Shown piece after piece: positions 1 through 7,976 of a stretch of 45,457 bases of DNA. The position numbers and the translations under genes were made by a program. Origin of the DNA: JBDTME01 sp964583795. GTDB lineage: Bacteria > Patescibacteriota > Microgenomatia > UBA1400 > PJMF01. The first letter of the stretch is position 1, and each line of letters starts with the position of its first letter. The notes below the pieces were generated by a model, which had not been told where the DNA came from, made no database searches, and saw only the letters and a program-made list of their open reading frames with translations. Location of the stretch: NCBI GenBank assembly GCA_964583795.1, contig CAZOWX010000014.1, positions 1-45,457 on the forward strand. Reading direction: 5' to 3'.

Positions 1-2
1 AG

Positions 3-671
3 TGCAGTGAATGCGGTAAACCACTTAGGGCAAGTTGGAACTCTGGTAGATCACAAAAATACCCAAATTACTGGTGTCAGACAAAAGATTGTCAATATCG
101 TTATAAAGTGACTAAACGGAAATCAGTACACGGAGAATTTGAGGCTATCTTATCCACTGCAAGGCTTGAAGAAGGCAAAATTGCACTCTCTAGAGCCATC
201 TTTATGGATGCTTGGAATAGTCTAGCAAGTCAAGATAATCAATATGGGCAAAGTCTACAACAAGAACTTAGTTTGATCGATGAAAAAATAGATACGCTTG
301 TTGAGAGAATTTCATCAGCAAGTAATGAAACGCTTATTTCAACGTATGAAGAAAAGGTCACAAAACTTTCCAATAGAAAGACAGAAATTGATGAAGTTCT
401 AAAAACACCTAAATATACAGAGGCACAGTTTGGAACCGCCCTAAACAAAGTTTATAATGCATTAGAAAATCCCATTTCCCTCTGGAACAGTGATAATTTA
501 GAAGACAAACGCACGGTTCTCTATATGTTTTTTGAGAATGGCTTGGATTATAGATATAAAGAAGGATTTGGAACCGCCAATTTTAGCGATGGCATCAATC
601 TTTTAAGGGATTCTGCCGATGGCAAAGTCCCACATGTGGAGATGAGGGGCTGCGAGCCCCTGTCCGTCTAA
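3..671 (+). CDS. Large serine recombinase, C-terminal part (5' end outside window)
   Basis: The reading frame is open from the left edge, so the N-terminal catalytic resolvase domain lies outside the window. The visible part begins inside a zinc ribbon: CSEC at the first four codons and a second cysteine pair (WCQTKDC) about 25 residues later, as in the recombinase zinc beta-ribbon of large serine recombinases. It is followed by a long charged helical stretch (LIDEKIDTLVERISSA, then EEKVTKLSNRKTEID) typical of the coiled-coil motif in these enzymes. The family catalyses site-specific integration and excision of mobile elements. The last codons overlap a GC-rich hairpin at 647-661. This fits the edge of an integrated element lying to the left, but no attachment site can be proven here. 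Family call is firm; substrate is unknown. Confidence 0.8.
   Translation, partial: CSECGKPLRASWNSGRSQKYPNYWCQTKDCQYRYKVTKRKSVHGEFEAILSTARLEEGKIALSRAIFMDAWNSLASQDNQYGQSLQQELSLIDEKIDTLVERISSASNETLISTYEEKVTKLSNRKTEIDEVLKTPKYTEAQFGTALNKVYNALENPISLWNSDNLEDKRTVLYMFFENGLDYRYKEGFGTANFSDGINLLRDSADGKVPHVEMRGCEPLSV
647..661. other. GC-rich hairpin at the end of the recombinase gene
   Basis: GGGGCT and AGCCCC pair around a GCG loop, inside the last codons of the recombinase. No T-tract follows on either strand, so it is not a standard terminator. It could belong to an attachment site, but that is a guess. Confidence 0.35.
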
Positions 672-817
672 AACAGACTAGCATCATCTACAGATATAGT
701 TCACTTTTCATTAAAGAGAACTCGGTGAGGGAACCAACCGTTATTCTCCTGCTGTTTAAAATCTTATCTCACTTCCTAAACAGTAAGGGGTGAGGGTCAC
801 ACGAACTGAGTTTTCAC

Positions 818-851
818 CTCATGGTTGCCGCTCGTGAGAGCAAACCGTGAG
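818..851. other. Interrupted hairpin, possible structured RNA or att-site arm
   Basis: Three nested 4-bp helices pair in order: CTCA with TGAG, GGTT with AACC and GCTC with GAGC, separated by small internal loops and capped by a 4-nt loop. The structure can form on either strand. No known RNA family is recognised. Confidence 0.35.
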
Positions 852-859
852 ATGTCTAT

Positions 860-1036
860 TTAAGCAGTATAAGCTAAAGCTTTTACTGGCATGATAGAAG
901 CGATTGCGCTATCGACGGCGTTGAGGCCGCGGTTTACACCATTAGAGATGGCAGCAATTGCTTGTCTGGCAAATGATTTGACAGTTATGTTTTTGATCTT
1001 GTTTGACTTCCATTGATCAAGGAAGATCTGCAGATG
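860..1036 (-). pseudogene. Possible gene remnant, 58 codons without a standard start
   Basis: The minus-strand frame reads through 58 codons and ends at a TAA (860-862). The C-terminal part looks protein-like and amphipathic (KSFARQAIAAISNGVNRG, then AVDSAIASIMPVKAL). There is no ATG, GTG or TTG in frame before the upstream stop; the nearest ATG is in another frame, so a frameshift or decay is likely. A strong promoter-like pair (1083-1111) points at it. Not recognised; it could also be chance. Confidence 0.25.
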
Positions 1037-1082
1037 TTAATGTGCCTAAACGTCAAGTCAATACATCCCCGACGAGGTCTGT

Positions 1083-1111
1083 ATCATACCACATTTTGCC
1101 TGGAAAATCAA
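1083..1111 (-). promoter_or_regulatory. Sigma70-type promoter, minus strand
   Basis: On the minus strand TTGATT (1106-1111) and TATGAT (1083-1088) are separated by exactly 17 bp. Transcription would run into the 860-1036 remnant. Confidence 0.5.
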
Positions 1112-1126
1112 CTTTCACCTCAAGTG

Positions 1127-1135
1127 TGATAAAAT
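1127..1135 (+). promoter_or_regulatory. Extended -10 box, predicted leaderless start
   Basis: TGaTAAAAT ends 7 nt before the ATG at 1143, so transcription would start at or next to the start codon. Confidence 0.5.
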
Positions 1136-1142
1136 TCGCCCT

Positions 1143-1658
1143 ATGTTGGAAAATGTATTTCCCTGGCCAATTGGGTCTCTTATTCGAGAGTTAGGGAAAA
1201 TTGGTGAGGCAGAAACATTGTTTGTAGTCTGTAATTATCTTATGAATGACCTAGCAATGTTGGCTACTGTTTGTGTTAACACTCCTCGGAATATTGATGA
1301 ATGGTATGAAATTGAAACTGAGCGTCAGAAAGACATCCTAGACTCATCAGAGTGTTTTGAAACACTCGTACTTTACGCACAGTCATTAAAAAGAGAAATA
1401 GCAAACCTCGATAATGATGAGTTACTTTTAGCTTTTGAAGAGAAGTATGCAACAGCATTGAAAAACGTGTCCGCGAAAAAGTTTACGGGATTATCTTTTA
1501 TTCTTCTTCAATGTTTGGCAAATTTATTTTCGTATGTATGTGAAAATTCGCTAAAAACGAGAGAAATTGCAAAAGGGATATTGATTGAATTGGAATTAGC
1601 GAACAACCTTATTTTAATACAACTTCGCATGTCAAAGAGACAAAAGCATATAGAGTAG
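1143..1658 (+). CDS. Hypothetical protein, 171 aa, mostly helical
   Basis: No family is recognised. The product is 171 residues, predominantly helical and acidic in the middle (WYEIETERQKDILDSSECF). Near the end are two leucine-rich helices (FTGLSFILLQCLANLFSYVC and GILIELELANNLILIQLRM) and a basic tail. It has no signal peptide or clear membrane segment. The ATG lies 7 nt after an extended -10 box and there is no Shine-Dalgarno sequence. The gene is convergent with the next one, with 3 bases between the stops. Position beside a recombinase makes it a candidate cargo gene, but nothing shows its role. Confidence 0.55.
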   Translation: MLENVFPWPIGSLIRELGKIGEAETLFVVCNYLMNDLAMLATVCVNTPRNIDEWYEIETERQKDILDSSECFETLVLYAQSLKREIANLDNDELLLAFEEKYATALKNVSAKKFTGLSFILLQCLANLFSYVCENSLKTREIAKGILIELELANNLILIQLRMSKRQKHIE

Positions 1659-1661
1659 CGT

Positions 1662-3323
1662 TTAGCGATTTGCAAAAATTATTGCGTTGGGGAGAGCACG
1701 GCCGGGGCCGAATTTGTAACCACCGTTGACGTACATGGCAGTGGAGCCGCCCCCGTCGATGTTGATAGCGTTATCAACATGCAATCTTTCGTACACCTTG
1801 GCGCTATCGGGAACCGTGGCACCCTTGGTGACACACAGATAAATGTTTTCTCCTTGTTGGACAAATGCGCCACGGTTTGATTTGACAGTGTTTTGTTTAG
1901 AGTCGAGGGAGTAGTTCCCAACCACATTGCTGCCACCATGAATCAGTAGCGGATTGCCTGCAATGCCGGCCTGAATGCCAGTGTCTCTGCCCCATTCTTG
2001 AGAGTGGGCGATAAATTTGGGATTACCTCCACCATCAACCACCAGGAACGGAATCACGCTGTAGACATTATTATCAGAGTTAATATAGCGCTTGACTCGC
2101 GAGTTGAATAAGAGTGTGTCAAACGAGTTTTTTTTGTCGGCACATGCTGCATAATCGGGAGGACAGAAGTACATTCCGTTCATGCCAGCAAAGCCACCAT
2201 TAGCGGAGACGTACTCTGCTAGTGGTTTCACCGGGCAATCATTTGTACAGTCATTCTCGTTGGCACTGTCAGTAATCACTTTAGTACTGTTTTTATTCGC
2301 CCCAATGCAGCTGAGCGAAAAGGTGCCTGCGTCAGTTTGCACGCTGCCAGTGTGATACCCAGTTCCTGGCATTTCGTTGAGCTTTTGAACGGGAAGTGTT
2401 GTGGGGGTTGGTGATTGAGCTGGAGTGAGTGTCGGCGTTGGTGTTGGGGTGGGTGATGGGGTCAAAAGCACTTCAAGTTTTTTCAAAAATGTAAGTGTTT
2501 GCTCTTCCAAAAGTTGGGTACTGGTTTGCGAAGGTAAACCATCATCGCGGTCATACAGCTGATCTGCCAGAACGTTAAAATCAAGCCACTCTTGTTCTTG
2601 CGCTGAGGCAGTCGCTTCACTCACTGAAAGCGGAATGGTGGCGCTACCACTGGCAGTTTCGGACTGCATGTTTTGGGTGACGCTGACTTTTGATGACTCA
2701 ATTACTTTGCCGTGTTCATCTTTTTTATAAAAATCAACTGTGTTTGAAGTGACGACTAGTTTGGTGGTTTCATGATGAAAGATCGCTAATGTTGTCCCGC
2801 GCACAGCAGCCAATGCACCACTGGTCTCAATTTCGAGTTCATCGCGAAATCCGATTGATTTTTTGAACCGGTAATACACATTGCCAATGATTTGTTGGAA
2901 ATGCATGGTAGTGTTTTTTTTGCCATACAGAATTGAACTTTCTGGTCCGAGTCGAACGACAGTCCCGTCATGGTAATCAATAGTGGCAACGCTATTGGTG
3001 TCAGTTTCAACCAAGTCACCTTCGTGAATAGCAAAATCTTGCTCCTTTTGAGCGGTGCGCTGCTCGCCTGTGTTAATGTTTTTCATTGTTACGGTTCCGG
3101 TGATGACATGCAGCATTGATGGTTTGAGCAGTGGAATAGTGGGTGTGGGAATGACGGAGCTCTCAGTTTTGGTCAATGACTGTCGAACAAAGAGCGCTCC
3201 GATCCCACCGACCACAGCGAGCAGGAACACAATGAGAATCAGGATAAAAATGTACTTGCGTTTTGAGGTAGCCATACTATTGGTTTGCACTATTGGTTCT
3301 GGCGCGATTTCATTCACTTCCAT
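1662..3323 (-). CDS. Membrane-anchored FecR-domain / phosphodiester glycosidase (NAGPA-like) fusion
   Basis: The 553-aa product has a short cytoplasmic N-terminus, one membrane helix (about residues 25-47) and an extracellular FecR-type domain (about 80-190, with EGDLVETDTNSVATIDY and a GALAAVRGTTLAIF segment). A Pro-Thr linker (about 290-315, alternating TP) leads to a C-terminal phosphodiester glycosidase domain of the NAGPA/DUF2233 type (NGMYFC and INIDGGGSTAMYVN). The glycosidase family cleaves GlcNAc-phosphodiester or related bonds, so a role in surface glycopolymer processing is plausible. Four cysteines around CIGANK and NDCTNDC suggest disulfides outside the cell. The gene follows the ComF-like gene on the same strand, with its own -10 box in the 18-nt gap. 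Domain calls are good; substrate is unknown. Confidence 0.8.
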   Translation of the reverse strand: MEVNEIAPEPIVQTNSMATSKRKYIFILILIVFLLAVVGGIGALFVRQSLTKTESSVIPTPTIPLLKPSMLHVITGTVTMKNINTGEQRTAQKEQDFAIHEGDLVETDTNSVATIDYHDGTVVRLGPESSILYGKKNTTMHFQQIIGNVYYRFKKSIGFRDELEIETSGALAAVRGTTLAIFHHETTKLVVTSNTVDFYKKDEHGKVIESSKVSVTQNMQSETASGSATIPLSVSEATASAQEQEWLDFNVLADQLYDRDDGLPSQTSTQLLEEQTLTFLKKLEVLLTPSPTPTPTPTLTPAQSPTPTTLPVQKLNEMPGTGYHTGSVQTDAGTFSLSCIGANKNSTKVITDSANENDCTNDCPVKPLAEYVSANGGFAGMNGMYFCPPDYAACADKKNSFDTLLFNSRVKRYINSDNNVYSVIPFLVVDGGGNPKFIAHSQEWGRDTGIQAGIAGNPLLIHGGSNVVGNYSLDSKQNTVKSNRGAFVQQGENIYLCVTKGATVPDSAKVYERLHVDNAINIDGGGSTAMYVNGGYKFGPGRALPNAIIFANR

Positions 3324-3330
3324 TTCTAGT

Positions 3331-3336
3331 ATTGTA
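3331..3336 (-). promoter_or_regulatory. -10 box, predicted leaderless start of the FecR/NAGPA gene
   Basis: TACAAT on the minus strand ends 7 nt before the ATG at 3323. It lies between the ComF stop and this start, so the downstream gene can be transcribed on its own. Confidence 0.5.
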
Positions 3337-3341
3337 CGGCG

Positions 3342-3971
3342 TTACTCGCCATGTGCAAAGACCAGACCGATCACTGTTTTTGCTCCCTGTTGCTTGAGTA
3401 CTTTGGCGCATTCATTGAGGGTGGTGGCGGTGGTAGCCACGTCATCAACTAACAATACTGTTTTTCCACTTATTTTTTGTGATGAGCGAAATGTAAACGC
3501 GTTTTTGAGATGTTGTAGTCGTTGTTTCCTGTCAAGTTGTGCCTGGGGAGTGGTGGCTTTGGTGCGAACGAGAGTGTCAAGATATGGTACCTGCCAATGT
3601 TTTGATATTTGTTTGGCAAGTAGTTGAGCTTGGTTAAAGCCTCTATCGCGTTGACGAGATTTGTGCAGTGGCACGCAAGAGAGAAAGTTAGCGTTGATTT
3701 GTGGTACATGCTTTGCCATCAGTTTTCCAATGATTGGCGCCAGCGCAAACGCTTCACCAAATTTGTATGTGTGAATAAAATCTCTGCCGGTACTGGTGAA
3801 GGTGGTGCAAGCCCAGAGCTGATCAAGTGAGGGTTTTGGCAGATCAATCACAATTGGGTGAGAGTGAAACTGCATTGCTCTGTAGCAGCGCTCACAGATG
3901 TATCCGCCAATATCGTCACAGGTGACACAAGCGGGAGGGAAGATAAGATCAAGAAAGAATCCAAAGACCAT
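3342..3971 (-). CDS. ComF family phosphoribosyltransferase-like protein
   Basis: The 209-aa product starts with a hydrophobic stretch followed by a zinc-finger pattern (C15, C18, C26, C29 in CVTCDDIGGYICERC). It ends in a type I phosphoribosyltransferase fold with the PRPP-binding loop VLLVDDVATTATT at about 172-184. A typical ComF middle motif, CVPLHKSRQRDRGFNQAQLL, is present. ComF proteins take part in DNA uptake in naturally competent bacteria; in other lineages their role is uncertain. The frame continues 20 codons further upstream, but the ATG at 3971 fits family length better. It also lies 6 nt after an extended -10 (TGcCATACT), so it is preferred. Confidence 0.85.
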   Translation of the reverse strand: MVFGFFLDLIFPPACVTCDDIGGYICERCYRAMQFHSHPIVIDLPKPSLDQLWACTTFTSTGRDFIHTYKFGEAFALAPIIGKLMAKHVPQINANFLSCVPLHKSRQRDRGFNQAQLLAKQISKHWQVPYLDTLVRTKATTPQAQLDRKQRLQHLKNAFTFRSSQKISGKTVLLVDDVATTATTLNECAKVLKQQGAKTVIGLVFAHGE

Positions 3972-3977
3972 GGGAGG

Positions 3978-3983
3978 AGTATG
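3978..3983 (-). promoter_or_regulatory. Extended -10 box before the ComF-like gene
   Basis: On the minus strand TGc then CATACT, ending 6 nt before the ATG at 3971. This spacing supports the downstream start codon and a leaderless message. Confidence 0.4.
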
Positions 3984-4092
3984 GCAGGAGATTATGACAA
4001 GAAAGTGACATGGGGGAGGGGAGATTTCCAAGCAGTCAGTTTAGCCAAGAAAACTGGAAAGTGATTGGTTTTTTTGATAAAATGCGCCCCTT

Positions 4093-5799
4093 ATGGGGAA
4101 AAAAATTGAAAATTCATTACCAGCGGTTTTGTTTCATGCCTTAATTAACAGTGACAGACAACTCGTAACTTTTAACGAAGTGGTCTCACGCGGTTTTGAT
4201 GTGATTACAGAACGTGATCTAGAACTACTCAGAAAAACATTGCAAATTTTTTCGCTTGAATTATTTATCCTTGCAGATACGGGGGGGAATGCCCAAGGGA
4301 TTTGTTACGAGGTAATGGATCCCTCGAGTTATGATGATGAGGAGATTCCATTCCAACAAGAAACAGAAAGTGGAAAAGTTAGGTTGAAAGTGAAGAGGAA
4401 ATTATTACCACAAAGAGAAAGACACGACGAACCTGTAATAGCAACTTCAATTGATTTATTTTTAAAACCAAACTGGAGTATTAATTTTGCTCGATTTGAT
4501 TTTGTTTCAGAATTGTTGAACGAAGAACTAATTAAACGGGCACATCTTAATGAGAAGCAAAAACAATTACTAATCGCATTGTTGAAGGACCCAGATCATG
4601 TGATTACGTTCTACGGTTTTGTTCAACTGGACCAGTATTGGAGAAAAAATGAAGACTTGTGGGAGTGGCATGCCTTTGGGAAACTTAAGTTATTTTTAGA
4701 AAAGTATGGTTTAGCGATAGTAACAGCTCCAAATGATAAGTTTTTCTTGGGTGTAGGAGTTGCTTCGGTGAATCAAAGTAAGGAACAATTTCAAAGGATG
4801 AAAGATGCATTGTATGACCGATTTGTTCAACGAGTCATTGTTGATTATGGAGTTGAAAGTGAAAATGGGGCAAATCATTTAAGGTGGTTCCAAGCTGGAG
4901 AATATGACATTGCCTTCCCAGACATTGATTTAGGAGAACGACCGAAGCCTAACGTTATACTGGTTGTCAAACCAACTGAAAGTAGAGATGTCTCTGAAGG
5001 AGAGAAAAACTATGAACAAGTGGTCATTCAATTAACTCCCAGAGACTGGTTTGTGCTGCGAACTGCATTTTTAAATGGAGGTTATGTTGATGAGGCTGTA
5101 GTGAGAGAGCAAGCAAATAAAGAAGGGCAAGAAACTTTTAAAACCCCTTTCCCCTTAATAATTAAGTCCATCAATGATAAATGGTTGCGCTACTTTCCGG
5201 GAGAACCAATTTTGCAAAGTCTTGAGCGTTGTGCTGGTTATGCTGGATATACTGTGTTTTGTGAGCCTCAAAATCGAGTGCAATATATTTGTAATTGGAT
5301 TCAAAGACAAATTCCAGACACTGAGAGATTTTGGAGTACATTGGGGAAATTTTTACCATTGCATAAAGGAACCATTGACGACTACGGACTGGAGTTTGCA
5401 GTTTATGATTTGAAATCGTGGTATTCGGATGCAGCAAAAGGTGAACTTCCTTGGGCTGTGTCAGCTGACAACCCCTTTATTTTGGTAGTTAGAAATGCCT
5501 CATCCGGAGTTTTTACAATTATAGAAATATCAACCGAGGAAAGTAAGATGTTGCAGTTATTTAACGATGGGCAAGCGATACAACGTTTTGGGGATTTTTC
5601 TGGGGCAGTATCACACAGTCCTTCTCCTGAAATCGCTCATGCAGCTGCAGCAAAGAAGCAATTAATGAGTGAGATCAGAGTGGACAATGGTATGAGGGCT
5701 CTTGTGAGAAAAATAGAGTTGCGTGGTTATCGTTGGCAAGGTGAGCTTCAGACACGTCAGTTTACTGTGTTTTTGCATTTCCCCCATTTGGTTGTTTAG
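4093..5799 (+). CDS. Orphan 568-aa protein of degenerate winged-helix-like repeats (copy 1 of a tandem pair)
   Basis: No named family is recognised. The protein is clearly paralogous to the next gene. Shared blocks include FPDIDLGERP (about 274), GGYVDE (about 335), LPWAVSADNPFILVV (about 451) and ELRGYR (about 541). Internally it shows repeated units of about 70 residues: a helical part such as LNEKQKQLLIALLKDPDHVI (about 152), a further helical part, then a beta-hairpin ending in a GxGV-like motif (FFLGVGVAS). This layout resembles the OmpR/PhoB winged-helix domain; LTPRDWFVLRTAF at about 313 looks like a third unit. There is no signal peptide or membrane helix, so it is probably cytoplasmic. 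TAAAAT lies 9 nt before the ATG, with no Shine-Dalgarno. DNA binding is an inference from pattern only. Confidence 0.6.
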   Translation: MGKKIENSLPAVLFHALINSDRQLVTFNEVVSRGFDVITERDLELLRKTLQIFSLELFILADTGGNAQGICYEVMDPSSYDDEEIPFQQETESGKVRLKVKRKLLPQRERHDEPVIATSIDLFLKPNWSINFARFDFVSELLNEELIKRAHLNEKQKQLLIALLKDPDHVITFYGFVQLDQYWRKNEDLWEWHAFGKLKLFLEKYGLAIVTAPNDKFFLGVGVASVNQSKEQFQRMKDALYDRFVQRVIVDYGVESENGANHLRWFQAGEYDIAFPDIDLGERPKPNVILVVKPTESRDVSEGEKNYEQVVIQLTPRDWFVLRTAFLNGGYVDEAVVREQANKEGQETFKTPFPLIIKSINDKWLRYFPGEPILQSLERCAGYAGYTVFCEPQNRVQYICNWIQRQIPDTERFWSTLGKFLPLHKGTIDDYGLEFAVYDLKSWYSDAAKGELPWAVSADNPFILVVRNASSGVFTIIEISTEESKMLQLFNDGQAIQRFGDFSGAVSHSPSPEIAHAAAAKKQLMSEIRVDNGMRALVRKIELRGYRWQGELQTRQFTVFLHFPHLVV

Positions 5800-5821
5800 C
5801 GGGTTCAAAAACTATTTTTGC

Positions 5822-5850
5822 TGGAAATACGCCTATCAATAGGCTATAAT
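5822..5850 (+). promoter_or_regulatory. Promoter with palindrome against the -10 box
   Basis: A consensus TATAAT (5845-5850) stands 11 nt before the ATG at 5862. Directly before it, GCCTAT and ATAGGC form an inverted repeat around CA (5831-5844), well placed for a repressor. TGGAAA is found 17 bp upstream of the -10 here and also before the paralogue at 4093 (4055-4060), hinting at a shared -35 region. Confidence 0.45.
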
Positions 5851-5861
5851 TCCCGGTTTCT

Positions 5862-7628
5862 ATGTCAAGAGAAACCGGGAAAAACACTAGTGGATGGGGT
5901 GAACATGATGGTGCTTACTGGGAGCCGCCTGTATATCGTACTGATGTCTCTACTGCATCACACCGCCTTTTAAGAATTGAGGCGAAAAGTAGACTTCAAG
6001 GTGCTGCGTTGCTTATAATGAATCTTCTGTTTGACACTGAAAGTCACGTAGTCAGTTATGCTCAGTTACTGCAACTGGGAGTAAATGCACTTTCACACAA
6101 CGATCTAGTTTCAATTCGTCAGCTTTTGCAAAAGTACCACTATGACTTGTGGATACACCAAGAGGTAAATGGGCTTTCTTACGGTATTGGTGTCTTTTCT
6201 GAGCAAAATGAGATACCTACTTTGACTGAACGCTTATTAGCCGTTTTTGCACAAAGTGATGTTCCCTTAATTTGCATTGAATTCTCTGATACTTCTAACA
6301 CAGCTGAGTTGCCGTTTATAACTGTAGAAAAACCAGTATCGAGTGTGCTTGGTGAATTAAGTGCCTCAAAGTTGTCACCACTGCAGCAACAACTAATAAG
6401 AACGTTACTTGAACAACCAGATCTGTCACTAACCTACATCGAACTCGCTGAGCTAAATCCAAAATGGGCTGCATTAGTAAACATTGCAACTCCACCATAC
6501 TTTGGTGGAATAAAAGAAATTTTGAAAAGTAGAGGGTTTCACTTACTGCGTCACAATTTTGGTGTTTTCCCACTGGGCTTGGGTGTAACGAACGGTGATG
6601 ACGAATCCAAGCAAAGAGAGTTGGATGAAAAAGTAAAAAATCGATGTGAAGCGAAAATTATTGATCTGATGCTTGAAGGGTATTTTGGTAATGACTGGCA
6701 GCAACATGGCAATCATTTTTTTCTATTTCCGTCTATTGATCTCGGTAATCTACCCGCTCCTTTAGTAGCTATAGTTGCGACGAAAGTCTCTGAAGATTCT
6801 TTTGAGTATCAGGTGATGTTTTTCAGGTCAATAGAAGCGATTAATTTGTTAAAGTGTACGATATCTAATCAGGGATATATTGACGAAACGATTTGGGGGC
6901 AAGTGAATGGCAGTAGAGGACCTGCGAAAAGCAATACTTTTGCTCATCTAATTAAGAATGTAAACGATGCCTTTCAAGCTGGAGGTGGAAAAACTAACTT
7001 AATTGATAACCTACCCGTCACAGTGGGATCGGGGTTGTTCGGTGATCCAAGAACAAGAGTTGAGTCAATGAAAACTTTTATTTCTCGGTATGTTACTTTC
7101 AATAAAGAAGCATGGAATGTGCTTGAGTGGTTAACACATGCATTGATTTCACCTGTTATTCATCTCGCTGATATCAACACAATGTTTCAGATACTAGACA
7201 TAGCAAAAGTCAGCAGTGAACGAGCTGATGGATCTTTACCGTTTAGCATTTTTAAGAAAAACCCTTATTTGTTGGTAATTTGGCAAGTAAGTGGGTATGA
7301 CTTTGTTGTTGTAGAAATATCTGAACAGGAAAAGCGAGTGTTGCTTGATTTGTTTGCACATCAAGAACATCTTGATCAGAGACTTCATTCGCAAAGTGTG
7401 GTTAGCAGTGATAGTAGAATTAACTTAGGAGACTTTAGGGGAGTGGTTCCCAATTTATCAACAAGTGAACTGGAGGCATTAGCTGACAAACGAGCTCGGA
7501 TTAATCAAGTACGGGCTGCTTACGATTCTTTTTTGGAGAGATTAGAGCTACGAGGGTACCGATGTCAAAATATGAATAGAGCCAGTCTTAGGGTTTCAAT
7601 GCAGTTTCCTCGCTTTTTCCCTGAATGA
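5862..7628 (+). CDS. Orphan 588-aa protein of degenerate winged-helix-like repeats (copy 2 of a tandem pair)
   Basis: This is the paralogue of the preceding gene, in the same order and orientation, with its own promoter in a 62-bp gap. The repeat pattern is easy to see: LQGAALLIMNLLFDTESHVV...GLSYGIGVFS (from about 45), LSPLQQQLIRTLLEQPDLSL...FPLGLGVTNG (from about 170) and INLLKCTISNQGYIDETIW (from about 326). The last block has LPFSIFKKNPYLLVI and ELRGYRCQ near the end. Each unit has a helix pair, a loop, a recognition-helix-like segment and a hairpin with a G-x-G-V turn, as in OmpR-type winged helices. It differs from copy 1 by a polar, glycine-rich N-terminus (GKNTSGWGEHDGAYWEPP). There are no cysteine clusters, signal peptide or membrane helices. 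Function is not known. Confidence 0.6.
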   Translation: MSRETGKNTSGWGEHDGAYWEPPVYRTDVSTASHRLLRIEAKSRLQGAALLIMNLLFDTESHVVSYAQLLQLGVNALSHNDLVSIRQLLQKYHYDLWIHQEVNGLSYGIGVFSEQNEIPTLTERLLAVFAQSDVPLICIEFSDTSNTAELPFITVEKPVSSVLGELSASKLSPLQQQLIRTLLEQPDLSLTYIELAELNPKWAALVNIATPPYFGGIKEILKSRGFHLLRHNFGVFPLGLGVTNGDDESKQRELDEKVKNRCEAKIIDLMLEGYFGNDWQQHGNHFFLFPSIDLGNLPAPLVAIVATKVSEDSFEYQVMFFRSIEAINLLKCTISNQGYIDETIWGQVNGSRGPAKSNTFAHLIKNVNDAFQAGGGKTNLIDNLPVTVGSGLFGDPRTRVESMKTFISRYVTFNKEAWNVLEWLTHALISPVIHLADINTMFQILDIAKVSSERADGSLPFSIFKKNPYLLVIWQVSGYDFVVVEISEQEKRVLLDLFAHQEHLDQRLHSQSVVSSDSRINLGDFRGVVPNLSTSELEALADKRARINQVRAAYDSFLERLELRGYRCQNMNRASLRVSMQFPRFFPE

Positions 7629-7672
7629 CAGCGATGTTTACAAAGTTCTCTTCAGACAAGAACTTTTAACTC

Positions 7673-7681
7673 TGATATACT
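7673..7681 (+). promoter_or_regulatory. Extended -10 box, likely tRNA-Val promoter
   Basis: TGaTATACT lies about 80 bp upstream of tRNA-Val in the gap after the orphan pair. No good -35 is seen, as is usual for extended -10 promoters. Confidence 0.35.
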
Positions 7682-7728
7682 ACACCAGTTATTAGGTGTT
7701 AATGGATCAAATGTTTTGAAGTCTACTG

Positions 7729-7756
7729 CCTGAAACCTGACACCTGAAACCTAAAA
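7729..7756. repeat. Heptad array, 4 units, directly before tRNA-Val
   Basis: Four 7-bp units in perfect register: CCTGAAA, CCTGACA, CCTGAAA again and CCTAAAA. The array ends 2 nt before the first base of the tRNA. It is the reverse-complement family of the AGGTGTC arrays at 9583 and 26218. Confidence 0.75.
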
Positions 7757-7758
7757 AA

Positions 7759-7832
7759 GGCCGTTTAGCTCAGCTGGTTAGAGCGTTCGATTCACATTCG
7801 AGAGGTCTGGGGTTCGAGTCCCTAAACGGCCA
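7759..7832 (+). tRNA. tRNA-Val (anticodon CAC)
   Basis: A full cloverleaf can be drawn. The acceptor stem pairs GGCCGTT with AACGGCC, and the D stem pairs GCTC with GAGC. The anticodon stem TTCGA/TCGAG carries the loop TTCACAT, giving anticodon CAC (valine, GTG codons). The T arm holds GGTTCGAGTCC and the discriminator is A. The 3' CCA is not encoded (CTG follows), so it must be added afterwards. Confidence 0.93.
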
Positions 7833-7934
7833 CTGGAGTAGTAGTTAGTGGAAAATCTCTTCTTACCTTGTTTGTACTGTTTTTCCTCGATGTTTAATTG
7901 AAGGTGGCAAAATCTAGAATTTTTTGCTATACAG

Positions 7935-7943
7935 TGCTATTAT
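7935..7943 (+). promoter_or_regulatory. Extended -10 box upstream of the 168-aa orphan
   Basis: TGcTATTAT, about 30 nt before the preferred ATG at 7977, with GGAGGG between them. Confidence 0.4.
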
Positions 7944-7976
7944 TTGTTCATATTTTGAGCACTAGTGGAGGGTGTG

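Larger units (their letters stand above)
672..1082. other. Intergenic region with structured DNA and gene debris
   Basis: About 470 bases between the recombinase and the next gene lack a convincing intact gene. They hold a long interrupted hairpin (818-851) and, on the minus strand, an open frame without a normal start (860-1036) behind a good promoter. Phage-type att sites usually lie beside the recombinase gene, so this is where one would look for an attachment core. Confidence 0.5.

Noticed and set aside
1003..1194. 63-codon plus-strand frame before the orphan at 1143
   Set aside because: It overlaps the orphan's start and its promoter, and its content is low in coding character.
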